The position numbers and the translations under genes were made by a program. 64,000 nt of DNA from Corbicula japonica (taxonomy: Eukaryota; Mollusca; Bivalvia; Venerida; Cyrenidae). The stretch is taken from positions 1,426,001-1,490,000 of the forward strand of contig JAZAYU010000079.1 in assembly GCA_038501625.1 (NCBI GenBank), given 5' to 3'. Of the stretch, positions 24,864 to 38,200 are shown one piece after another; the first letter of the stretch is position 1; every line of letters begins with the position of its first letter. The notes below the pieces were generated by a model that ran no database searches, was not told where the DNA came from, and saw nothing but the letters and a program-made list of their open reading frames with translations.

Positions 24864-25010
24864 GGGCCCAAGACATTAAAACTGAGATTTGAGACCAGTC
24901 TCAAATTTCAAGCATCTGATTGACTGAAATGGTGAACAGTCGCCATTTCAGCCAATCAGATGCTTGAGATCTGAGACTGTTCTCCAGATTAAGTTTTATG
25001 ATCTTTTGCA
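24864..25010. repeat. Long hairpin element, copy 1
   Basis: A near-perfect palindrome: GCATCTGATTGACTGAAATG on the left arm, CATTTCAGCCAATCAGATGC on the right, with outer arms AAACTGAGATTTGAGACC / AGACTGTTCTCCAGATTAAG. It lies within the probable 3' region of FBH1. The other copies are at 32951, 35626 and 40511. Confidence 0.65.
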
Positions 25011-25200
25011 CAGCTGTACAGTTTCCATCTGTAAAGGGATTACACCCAATTCATCTCTTTAAGCAGTGTAAGAACCATCTACAACTTCACAGTTCTGATC
25101 TGATAACATCTGTTTGAAGATCATTCTGGTCTTGTTTTTCACTTCTTTGCAAAACTGCAGCGCTTGCATTTCCTGATTTGTAATTCAAAACTGCTTAATA

Positions 25201-28200
25201 TCAACCATTATCAGCATCAAAGCCATGTGGAAAGAACACTTGCGGGTGTATAGTCACATCTTTCTTGTCTTCCTTTACTTTATCTGAGTCTAAGAGTCCA
25301 AGAAGACCAGCAAAACTGTTAAAATCTTCTGACAGAAAGGCAGGGCTGTATAATCCACCTGATTTCTGCTGTCCATCACCCTGCAACAAGAATTAGGACA
25401 TAAAAACAAGGGTAAGAAAATGCCATAAAATATGCCCATTGAAAACTTTTGTATCAATAAAGGGTCATAACTCTGAAGTGGCTGAAGTTATTTGACTGGT
25501 TATCAAACTTGTTTGCCATATTATACCCATTAACATTTTCCCAAAAGTTTCATAAAGATTGGACAATAATAGTTTGAGTGAGAGAGTGAACAAGGCGAAT
25601 TCGCAATGTTTTTGTTTAAATAAAGGGCCACAACTCTGAAGTGGCTGAAGTAATTTGGCTCTTTATCGAACTTGCCAGAGATATTATGTCTGTTAACATT
25701 TTTAACATCTGACAAAAACTGTTAGAGAGCAGACAAGGCGATTAGAGAGCAGACAAGGCGAATTTGCAATTTTTTTTATAAATAAAGGGCTGTAACTCTG
25801 AAGTGGCTGAAGCGATTTAGCTGAGTATCAAACTTGGCTGAGGTTTTATGCCCATAAACATTTTCACAAATTTTTCTGAAGATCGGACAATAACTGTTTG
25901 AGTAATTAAGCGGACATCCCTGTGGACATCGCCCACCTGCCCGCCATGGGGGTTCCCAAATATGACCTGTCTTCGAAAGGCGTATAAAAATCATTAAGGT
26001 CTACCTAGTTCACAAACTGTAAGCAGGCCTAGTGCAACAACTTGAAATGAACAGCAAAAATTCCTTTCCTCCATATATACACCTCCATGGCATGGGCAAA
26101 CAGTGTAGATTCAGATCAGCAGACACATCTGTGCCATCTGATCAGGATCTGCACTGTTCAGTTTGTGATTTATTAGGCAATATCTGTACCCAAAAAGCAT
26201 ATAAAAAGCGTATATTTGAAGTAAAGGGTTAAATAAAGAACTAAAGTGTTAAATAAGAAATGGTAAAGTTAGATTTATATACTCAACAAAAATGTTTTGC
26301 AACTTTCTCTATGTTTTGCATGGAAGGAAAAAATAAAAAAGACAAATGGTACAAAAACATAATGTTTTTATTAAATCCATAACAGATACACAATGTAAAT
26401 ATAAAATTATGTAGTAAGACAGATATTGTAATAAGTTTTTGACAAATTAGAATGTTCGTACGCCGTCCTTGGAATTTCACATAATTTCTACTTGAATTTC
26501 TCTCATCCTAAGAAAGCTGATTTGTGAAAAAATTACAACCTATATCCAATCATTTTCGTCATTCTTTTTCAATCAATATTGATAAAAGCTTCAATTTGCA
26601 TAAAGGATATTATGCTGGGACAATAGTTCTTTCATATTAGGATGGTTTTGTATCACTTGTTAACTTTCGTTGTTTTTAACTGTTAAAAAATGCAAAAGTT
26701 GCAAAACATTTTTTGTTGAGTATATAATTATTAAGATTTTGTGAAAGACAGACAGATGGACAAAGTTATCCCTATGTATTGCCTTTTTCTTTGAAATGAG
26801 CAACACTAAATTAAATGTTGCCCCCTCTAGCACTGTATCATCAACACTTTGATGAAATAAAACAATACTCTTTACAAGCTTTGAGTGAAAAATAGCTAAC
26901 CAATGTTATAGTCTTCTTTTCAAGGGTGAGGCAGTAAGGTTTGAACTCAGCATCGGTCTGCATGCACTTGAACACCTGACCAGAATCCTGTATACTCCTA
27001 CTGAACACAGGGAACTCAAATCTCTCCTGAAATATAAGAAATAAAACATCAATGAATAATCAATAAACAAGACTGAAAACCTCGATATTTCAAGCATTCA
27101 GAGATGTTGTACTTAAATTACTGCACTATGATTTCCAGGGAAAAGAATTATTTGATTAGCTCAGTGGTTATAGCATCTACCTCTGTGTCCAGGGATTGCT
27201 GGTTTGATAACCCACTACTCCAACTAAATTTACTAACAGTCTTTTGGAGGAGACTTTAAGCCAAGGTCCAGAGAAGTGGTGCTATACACCAGAAATATAA
27301 AAGAACCAGGGATGATTCTGGAACTATATAGTCCTCCATATTTTACACTATCCTCCAAAAAGCTATAATGACTACCACTTCTGGAGGCATTGCCAATAAA
27401 TAAATCTAAATACTGGTACACAATTTCCTGGGGAAAAAATACACGACACTTCTGTGTGGCAATGGGTAGGCTCATATGATTTTGAGGGGAGTATGGATGA
27501 AGTGTATAACAAATTTGAATCATTGTGTTATAAGCAGTGATTTATATAAATAGCACTTCAAATATATATTTTGAATAACAAATTCCATAACGACATGTAA
27601 TCATTTTTGACAATTTGTTACTTATTCAAAGAAGATATACTATCCAGCTTTTACAGAAACTTTATGAAAATCACCATCACTAACTATTACAATACAATAA
27701 TTTTATTTTGATTTGACTCAGTGACCTAGCTTTTCATCCAGATGACCAAGTTTTAAACTTGATCTAGATTTCAAAAATTCAAACATTCCAGACCAAGTCT
27801 GATGGTAACAGGACTAAACAAGTGTCCTCTAGCATCAAGTCAAGGTTTTCATTGATCTGACATAACAACTCTGTCTCATCTGTATTTTTTTTTTATTATT
27901 TGTTAATGCTTTATTGGGAAAAACTGTTTCCATTTTCATTATTTACAAAACAGTAGAATTTGCCATTTTATTTTACCTGCCAGTTGATACTTTGTAATCT
28001 TGAAAAAATACAGTGTTATTGTTTAACTTACCCCAGCACGCTTGAGTACATTTAGAAGTATAGATGACATCTGCAGAGCATTCTTGGCTCGTGTTACAGC
28101 CACATACAACAGGTTCTCTTCATCCTTAGCTTGCTGCTCATCTGTAAATTACATATGTTTCCAATTAAAACAACAGCAAAGGTAGAGTCATTAAGACAAA

Positions 28201-29240
28201 TTCAGAACAAAATTTGTACGAAATCCGTGAAATATCTTATTTTCTTTTAAATTCCAACTTCTACACATTATTCATATTGTAGTAAGAACTACCTTAACTG
28301 ACGGAGATGACAATTATGCTGTAATAAAAAAAAACCTATACATGTAGTTTGCAAATTTATAGGGATCATATACTTGTCATGACTAAGTAACCTAGCAAAA
28401 ATATGGACACTAGGCCCAGTGTACTAGAGTTCTTATCCTGACAAGGTTTTGCATTAACCCTTTCCTCCATATACATGTATAAACATATTTACGCATGTGA
28501 GACCAGTGTAGATCCAGATCAGCCAGCACACCCGTGCTGTCTGATCAGAATCTGCACTGGTTGCTTTTTTGTCAGAAATAACCTAATAAATCAAAAGGCG
28601 AACAGTTTAGATCCTGATCAGACGGCACAGATGTGCCAGCTAATCTGGGTCTAAACTGTTTGCACTCACAATTAAGGTGTATCTATGGAGGAAAGGGTTA
28701 AAGATCCCTGTGATCCTAACATTATACCCCTGACTTCAAAATCAGTAGGGTTCATCTACTTGTCATGACAAACTGTCCTACCATGATTGAGGGCTTTTGC
28801 ATTATATGTCATTTTGACCTTCAACCTCCTGACCTCAAAATCAATAGAGGGTCAACTGCTTGTCATGAACAATCACCCTACCAAATGAGAAATCTTAGCC
28901 AACAGCATTCTAGCTGTAGTTTTTGACTTGATGTGATTAGGTCTACCAACAGATTAACCAATTAAGCAAAATGCTACCCTTTCTCTGAAGGGGAGGTGGG
29001 CAGAATTCTTGCAAATCTAAGGGACAAAGTATTGTTCCTTAAACTTACCTAATCTGACGTGTACAAGAGGTGACATTGCCGCAAAGATTGGGTGAGCATA
29101 CCCATCATCATCATCTTGGAAGACCCCTGCAATCCCCTCTACCATTGTTATCATATGCGGATCCCCGAGGAAATCATCTGTCACACGTACTGTGCTGAAC
29201 TCCAGTCCTTTAGCCTTGTGGGCCGTACTGAACACATAAT
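25201..29240 (-). CDS. FBH1: FBH1 exons 16-19: motifs V and VI, divergent C-terminus
   Basis: Exon 16 has [20 protein letters not shown] (motif V), followed by an acidic [10 protein letters not shown] loop. Exon 17 has [18 protein letters not shown] (motif VI, arginine finger R1090). Exon 18 retains cysteines in a KCMQTD...KPYCLTL context. Exon 19 ends with a 48-residue tail after [10 protein letters not shown]. From memory, vertebrate FBH1 has paired cysteines in this region; the second pair is not seen here. Confidence 0.93.
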
Positions 29241-32200
29241 CTGGTTATAAAAATATATGCTTTATGATAATGACTAAGATACCGTATAATGGGTTATTTT
29301 CTTGATCGAAAATTTTTGCGATTTTGCCATAATTTTAATTTTCGCGGTTGTAATTTTAGCGAATTTGCGCCCGCAGAAATTAATTTTCGCGTTTTTACTG
29401 TTGCAGTGCATTCATATTGCTATATTTCTTGTAATCCGGTACCAGCAAATGTACCTGTAAAAACTAAGTATTATTAGAAGAAGTGTTTGTATTATGTGAA
29501 AGCTGTGCATTTAATGTGGTATTTGATCAAACTGTTATAAACCAAATTGCCCGTAGCATAATTGACATCCATTTTAATAACAATTGTGTTTATGTTTTTA
29601 TCGATGGAATAATAACCGTGACCACCGCAAATAAAGACGTAATGAAGCGATAGTTAACCTTTAGCCCATCGGGGCGAATATAAAGCATTTCAAACAACTT
29701 ATTAAGTAATGCTCATCTGCATTGTTTGTAAAGCATAGTATATGCAGCAAATTTTGAAAGTATGAAATTATCCCCAACATTTAACTGTATTGGTACCTAT
29801 CTACTGTGCCCAAAGCGTTTACTTAATTTGTGCACTATGAGCTATACTCAATTAACACAGAACATAAAGAATTAGCAACATCAGTTTTAATCAAGCCTAC
29901 CGTGCAGTCTTGCAATATAGTGCACTTCGCGAAAGTAAAGTTGGGAATTTTTGGCGTTTATTATTTTCGTGAATTCACGACGGCCGCGAAAATAGCGTAA
30001 ATATTATGCTCCCGAAAAAAAAACATTATACGGTATTACATTTTTACAGAAAATCTTGAGGTAACAAGGAAAATAGGTCTGTATGTAGTCTTGTATTGAA
30101 ATCAACATTCAGCTTTTCCAATAACAAACATTTGAAGGCATTGATAAACAATTTTTTCAGTTAGTTTCTTGTCATCTTAGCAAGTTTATTGATGTCCCTT
30201 GAGCAATGTCCAAAGTAACTGCCACCAATGCAGATACTAACACTGCATATAAGGTTTTGAGAAAGTATCTGTAAAATTAAAGGTATATGGCAAATGGATA
30301 TTTTTTTATAAAATTATGATTGTTAATGATCTGAATTAACTTTAAGTTTCAAAGGAACATGTATAAATATAAACAAGGTGTGGTTTCTAGAGCGTGGTAT
30401 GCATATTTGAAGGAAGTTATAATATTCCAATACATAATCAGCTTCATAATGTTCATCTTTAACTGGCAAAATTTTGTATGGAAACATAAGTAGTTGAATG
30501 TTATATTGTTTGGAATCTAACCTGGTTTATATGGCAGCAGTTACAAGAAAAGAACTATGAATTGAAATCTGAACTAACAGGACTAACCCTTTAATTCAAT
30601 AGCAACAAGAGCTGTCAGAGGAGACAGCATGCTCCACTATTCAAATCATTTGAAACAAATGCAATTTGAAGATTAAAACAATAACAACTATGGCCATACA
30701 TTCATGTGCAATCAGGAAAAATATTAACAAGTGAATGGTAAGGGAGAAATTCATTTCAAATAACAGAAATAATTCCTTAATGTACCATAAGTATTAAACT
30801 GAATAGGGGAATAACTATGAAATATTTCTGAATTTGTTAGAAAACTTGTTAGTAATTTTTTGTTAGAGACATTTACTTTTAGTCAAATATCAATCACTTC
30901 AGTACACATGTAATGTTACAGAAAAAGAACTGAAATGAAAATATAATGGAAGTTTGAAGTTGATACCTTAAGTATTTGCAAAGTTATCGATGAAGTGCAC
31001 TTAAGTGAAAATATAAGTGAAACTAGAAATGTGTCCATAGGACACGGATGCCACCGCTATGCATCGTTTTCAGACACTCAAGTGCAATGATGGGAATAAT
31101 AGCATTTCAAAGACAGTGATGTTCGAGTAATTATAAGAATATGCATAAACTTAAAGATCAAGTAAATTATTTGTATTTGTGGCACTCTTGTCTTCTCATT
31201 ACGGAAATGTCTGTGAAGAATGGTGGTAATGCAATGCAATGTCATAGTGAACATTTGTGCCAAGTTATTTTGAAATCCCTTCATTCATAAAGAAGTTATA
31301 GCCCGAACAAGTAAATTCAAGTTTTAGTAACTGTGACCTTGACCTTGGACTTACAGGCATGGGTAATGTACGCAACACACCGCCTTGTCATGGTGAACAT
31401 TTGTGCCAAGTTATTTTGAAAACACTCCATTCAAAACAAAGTTATAGCCCGGACAAGAAAATTCTATTTTTAGTAACAGTGACCTTGACCTTGGACCTTC
31501 AGGCTTGGGTATTGTGCGGACACACTGCCTTGTCATAGTGATCATTTGTGCCAAGTTATTTTGAAATCCCTCCATTCATAACAAAGTAACAGCCCGGACA
31601 AGAGAATTCTATTTTTAGTAACAGTGACCTTGACCTTTGACCTGCAGGCATGGGCATGGTACGCGACACACCGCCCTGTCATGGTGAACATTTGTGTCAA
31701 GTTATTTTGAAATCCCTCCAATGATAACGAAGTTACAGCCTGGACAAGAAAATGCCATTTTTAGTAACAGTGACCTTGACCTTGGATCTACAGGCATGGG
31801 TATTGTGCAGACACACCGCCTTGTCATGGTGAACATTTGTTCCAAGTTATTTTGAAATCCCTCCATTCATAACAAAGTAACAGCCCAGACAAGAAAATTT
31901 TATTATTAGTAACAGTGACCTTGACCTTGGACCTTCAGGTTTGAAAATTGTGCGGACACTGCCTTGTCATAGTGAACATTTGTGCAAAGTTATTTTGAAA
32001 TCCCTCCATTCATAACAAAGTAGCAGCCCGTACAAGAGAATTCAATTTTTCGACCTACTGGCTTGGGCATATGTACGTGACACACCGTCTTGATATGGTG
32101 AACAATTATACCAAGTTATTTAAAAATCCAATAAGAAATAACAAAGTTACAGAGCAACACGATTTTGCAAGAAAATTCTATTTTTAGTAACAGTGACCTT

Positions 32201-35200
32201 GACCTTGGACCTACAGGCATGGGTATTGTACGCGACACACCGCCTTGTCATGGTGAACATTTGTGCCTAGTTATTTTGAAATCCCTCCATTCATATTGAA
32301 GTTAAGGGCCAAGTGTATATTTTGCTTAACACAAAATGTAAGTGAAAGGGGGCATAATTTGAAAAATATTGGAAGCAGGGTTTTGGGTCTTGTTGGTTAT
32401 GATGTAGATTTTGATGGTGAAAATATATTTCAAGTTTCAAGGCAATATCTCAAGTAGTTTTAAAGTTATGGGCAAAATGCATATTTTGCTTAACACAAAA
32501 TATAAGAAAAAAGGGGCATAACTTGAAATATATTGACAGCAGAGTTATCGGTCTTGTTGGTAATGATGTAGAATTTGATAGTGAATATATATTCCAAGTT
32601 TCAAGTTGATATCTCAAGTAGTTTGTAAGTTATGGACCAAAGTGCATATTTTCCTTAACACAAAATTTAAGTGAAAAAGGGGCATAACTTGAAAAATATT
32701 TGTAGCAGAGTTATAGGTGTTGTTGGTAATGATGTAGAATTTGATGGTGAATATATATTCCAAGTTTCAAGTTGATATCACAAGTAGTTTTCAAGTTATG
32801 GACCAAAGTGCATTTTTTGTTTAACGCATTTGTTTAACGGACGCCGACACAGGGGCGAGTAGGATAGCTCCCCTATTCTTCGAATAGTCGAGCTAAAAAT
32901 CCCTTCACAGGGCAAATATAGATGGCAGACATTGTATATGCAGGAAACAAGGGCCCGAGATCATAAAAGTAAATCAGGAGACCAGTCTTAAATCTGAAGC
33001 ATCTGATTGGCTGAAATGGCGACAACACTAATTAACACATACATTAACAGAACTTTTGATGTATGAATTTCATGTATGAAGTAAAACAAATAGTTGCAAC
33101 TGCACCACTAGAGCACACTGACCAGCTTGTCGCTCATCTCGCACACACTTGCTATCTATCTTCTTGATGTGTTGTGGTAGGTTATGGTTGTATGTCTTCA
33201 CAATCTTGATCTTTCCTAGCAGCTCATTGTCCATTGCCTTGGTTGCAAAAGCATCCAACTCTCCGAATGTTCTGAACATCTTGATCAGCTTGTTTCTGAT
33301 CTCATAGCCCTCTGAAATCATAACAGGGAATAATTACTATAAGGGTAGTTCTGACATCATTTCAGGGCAGATATTGAGTAATTCTAAAACATAACATGTC
33401 AGAACATATTTGGTTTTTTCTGGCTCATCTTCGGACATTGCCATTGTTAGGGTACTTCTAAAATCGAAACTGAGTTCTTCCAGAATCATATAATATGGCA
33501 GAACGAATTGTTACAGTACTTTGGAAATTAATATCCTGTATAAATGTCAAAGTATCTCTGATAACACTACAGGCAAAGCAACTGTCTAGGTACTTAAGGA
33601 AATTATACATGGCATACAACTGTCAAATAGTCCTAAATCCTAGCAGTTTGAAGATACTCATAACACACAGATGAAAGCAAATACACTTATAATGATATCT
33701 GCTAATTAGACATATCTCTTAGTTACCTTTCTGGCGTTCCTGTTCACCAAGTGTTAAAGCATACATGTCCATTAGCATAGGAAACCCGAAGTTCTCAGTT
33801 CCCTGCAACAGACAAACACAAGATAGAGGGATGTTGTCAGTTACTTATAGACAACTGGTTAAGGGCTTATTATTAACATTTTTATAATTTTATGTTTACT
33901 GACCCCTGTTTTATGCTTATTTGAAACCACTAAACAGAAATTATGCGTGATAAATTATTGTTTATTTCGGGAACACAAAATGTAGGCAAGAAATAGAATC
34001 GTTCACTTATGTTGGGTAAAGATCGTGTGATCCGAGTCTCGTGAAATATGCACAAGGGCGGTATCTGACATAAAATATTCAAGTTAGTGACGTCATTTAT
34101 AAGTCACGCCTCCTTGAACACTGTGAGATCGTTAACGAACTATACATGTTTAACAATAAATGTTCGAACAATATTATGGAGGAAATCGACCTATAATAAA
34201 CACATTTCAGACGCGCGACTTTATCAGAATTAAGGTTCGAAATATTTGAAAAATACTGCATTGTCATTGGCTCAAAAATAATTTCAACCATTATTTATAA
34301 TGTATGGCCTACAGTATAAAACTGCCCAACTGCTGATAACTTTCAAAAACATAACATTAGCATGAGTTCTATATATAATGACATATTCTTTCTATATCAC
34401 TAACTTCATTCAAATAGTGGATTAAGATTATTGTCTAGAATTGATGCACTTGTTAAGGCAAAAAGTACTACATACCCCAACAAAGGCGACCTTACATTCC
34501 TCATCAGAGTAGCAACATTTCTTCACAGCCTCACTAAACACGGTGAAGTTACAGCGACAGATGATAGCCAGCTGTCCAACCTTCTCCCCAGACAAACAAC
34601 CTGTACAACAATATCAAAATAAATTTAGCAGGTCACAACAACAAATGGGCCTTAAATCGGCCACATCACTTTCATTAGCCATCAGTATGTGTTGTTAAAA
34701 TATTTTGTTCTAATCTTACAGTTTTTAAAGGTTAAGTGCTCTTTTTTCATTATCACAAATGTGGCTCTAAAAATTTAAAACCTATATATTTTGTTCAATT
34801 ATAACTATTGAAAAAAAAACCTATCTTTACTGAAACTCAAAATATTTTTTGAGTAAACCTTTTTACCGGTGTTTTTTAACACAGTGCACTACTAAATTAT
34901 CTATAATTTTTACTTTGGTATGAAATGCATCCCCCTAGCATACACCATATTGCATTTACAATCTGTGATAAAAATTACTTAACAGCACTCACATGCCCAC
35001 AAAATGGGGGATACAGTAGCGTTGTTGTTTTTATCTCATTTTAGTCAACACAGAAATCAAGTACAAAATGGATAACAAATTCAAAGCCTAATGAAACCAA
35101 CACTCTGTTCAAAGTTTGTTAATTTCTAACATTTCATCAATAAATAATGATTAAATACATTTAAAACTGAGACCTTTTTAATTTCAACAAGCATCCTACT

Positions 35201-38200
35201 TCTGACTACAAAGGTATATCATGATAACTAGAACAGAAAGTTGTAAATTGACATAATCATACTAAGTCAAAGTTCACAGCGGACATTGCAGGGACTTTTT
35301 CGGTTGATTTCATAGTCAATATTCGGTCATGTTCCCAATTGGCAATAGCCAAACGTATACTTTTTTCCCAATTAGAAAGAAAGAAGAAAAATTCCCAAAT
35401 TGAATTAATACAAAAATGACGAAAAAACCCATATTACCTGTATCATTTAATTAATAAAACATTATACATGTAGCTTGTGAGTTATTCAGACATCATTTGT
35501 TTCTTTAATCCAGAAATTCCCCAGTGGTAGAAAAAAAATCCCATATTCTTGCAAAACAACACGAAATTTCCCAATTCCAGTGGTATAGGTCATATTCCCA
35601 GAATGGTGAAAAAAAGGCCTGCATTTGCCCAAGATCATAAAACTAAAATTGGAGACCAGTCTAAAATCTCAAGCATCTGACTGGAAGAAATGGTGCCCAG
35701 TTGCCATATGATATCAGCCAATCAGATGCTCTAGATTTGAGACGGGTTTCCTGATTTAATTTTATGATCGCTGGGCAAATATTTGCTGGCCATTTAAATT
35801 AAATGTTATTGCTCGTAATCCAGTGTTCTAAATATTCCCAAAGGTAATCAGTGTGATGTCAATGTTGTAGTTTTTTTACAAAATAATACAAAAATATAAT
35901 AAATAAATATTGGACATTTCAGAATAGATATAAATAAAGTCAGTACACACTTTTCTTTCCACTTCCAACAAGTGTTTTCTTTTTCTCTTTCTTGAGGACT
36001 TCCAGACAGGACATAGCCACCTGGGCAATCTCTGGTCCAAATCGGAAAGACTGTAATGGTAAACGAACATACTGCAAAACTGACTTACTGTTTTCATTCT
36101 ATTACAATGTATTTTATATTCACCATTTATATAAACATGAGCTGTCACCTGAAATTGACATATGCCCCAGAAATGCAACTTTGAAATTAAATTGGTATAC
36201 ATATGTAATAAAAAATATGCCTGTGGAAGAGATGAAGCATACTGCATGCATATAATGCGAAAGATGAAAAGAATCTTTTGTTTAAAATCTGTAGTAAATA
36301 ATAAACAAGTTATAGTTAAATGTCGAAATTTTTAAAAGAAAATTCTAATATTAAAGGGGGATAATCCTGGAAATATGATAATTAGAGTTATGGACCTTAC
36401 CAGATATGATGTGGGTAATGAAAAGGAATATTGTGAGTGATATTTGAAGTTTCAAGTAAATCCCTCACTGAATATTGAAGTTAAGCAAACAAAATGAGTA
36501 AGGGCCCATAGTTCTGCTAAAAGTAATCAAAGCAGAAAATCCTGAAGATATGCACAACTTGACTAGATGACAAACATTCTTGTGAAATTTCAATGAAATC
36601 CTCCAAAGGGTTTTGGAGATGGAGTGTGGACAATGTTTTAATAAAGAAGTTATAGTACAAATGATTAAGTGCTCATAACTTGGCCAAAAATAATTTAAGC
36701 GGAAACTCCTGATGTTATGTACAACCAGGCTTGGTGACAAGAATTCCTGTGAAATTTAAATGAAATCTGCCAAGAGGTTCTGGAGATTAAGTTTTGACAA
36801 GGTTTTTATATAGAAGTTTTAATAGAAAATGAAAAGGGCCCATAACTCTGGCAAAGTAATTTGAGTGGAAACTCCTGATGATATGCACAACAAGGCTTGG
36901 TGATAAACATTCCTGTGAAGTTTCAATGAAATCCCTCAAGCAGTTTTGGAGATTAAGCATTGACAAGATTTTAATATATAAGTTATATAGAAAAGACTAA
37001 GAGCCCATAACTGGCAAAAAAAATCCAAACAGAAACTCCTAATGATATGCACAACTAGGCTTGGTGAAAAACACTCCTGTGAAGTTTCAATAAAATCCCC
37101 CCAGTGCTTTTGAAGAAGAAGCATGGACAAGATTTTTATATAGAAGTTAGGGTTAGGGTTAGTGAAAAAATGACAAAGGGCCCATTTCTGGGCCAAAAAT
37201 AATCTGAGCGAAAATTCCTGTTTATATGCACAACTAGGCTTGGTGACAAACACTCCTGTGAAGTTTCACTGAAATCCCTCAAGCAGTTTTGGAGAAGAAG
37301 CGAGGACAAGATTTAACTGGACTGACATTCAGACAGTCAAGCATTTTTTAATTTTGAATTTTGAATACTTTATAAATGTAAAAAAGCTACAAATTTTCAA
37401 AACTGCATTTTAAACAAAACACTGTTTATAACTTATTCTTAAAACCTAAGATAAACAGTACATTAGAACATATCAGTGACAGAACAAGAATGTTTCCTTG
37501 GACACCGGTGCCCCCACTGCTGCAACAACATTTGAAATAACAAACGGCCATAACTCTGGAAAAAATGGTCACAGAAAAAAAATCCTTTTTTTTACAATCA
37601 TCTACAAATCCTGCTTGATCATCAGTGCAAGTTTGAAAGAAATCCACCTGATAGTTTGGGAGGGGTTGATGCCACAAGATTTTGGTGACATACAGATGGA
37701 CATACCTACAGATGGAGTAGTGCAACTCTATATCCCTCCGACTTTGTGGGGCATAAAAACTGTAGCTTTAACCAGATACACTGGCGGCAGTTATGATATA
37801 TCTTAGTTAGCAAGACAGGGTCTGCAGTGACCAAAAACCTGGCTAAGCCTTCACTCCATAGATATGCCTTTTATCTCATGTGTGAGTAGTGTAGATCAAG
37901 ATCAGATGGCATATCCTTGCCATCTGCTCAGGACTGCAATGTTCAGTTTTTGATTTATTAGGTTACTTCTGATCATAAAGCAAACAGTTCATATCCTGAT
38001 CAGTCAGTGCGGATCCTGATCAGACGATTAACATGTGCCGGCTGCTCTGGCTCTGCAGTGACCCCGCATACCTGGGTAAGATAGAAGATAGTGTCTGCTT
38101 GGATCTGATTCATTGCGTTAATTGCCCCTCTGAAAGAGTAGATCTGCTGATGTGGGTCTCCAACCAGTATCTTTCCCTGCCACTGATGCAGTAATATATC

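Noticed and set aside
27150..27230. tRNA gene
   Set aside because: A-box is good but the B-box is degenerate and no acceptor stem closes. A SINE remnant fits better. The same applies at 46570-46640.
35876..36247. 123-codon minus-strand open frame
   Set aside because: It overlaps FBH1 exon 12 on the same strand in another frame; the exon frame has the conserved helicase sequence and clean splice sites.
37147..37163. Interstitial telomeric repeat
   Set aside because: Only about two TTAGGG units inside a tandem repeat unit; consistent with chance.
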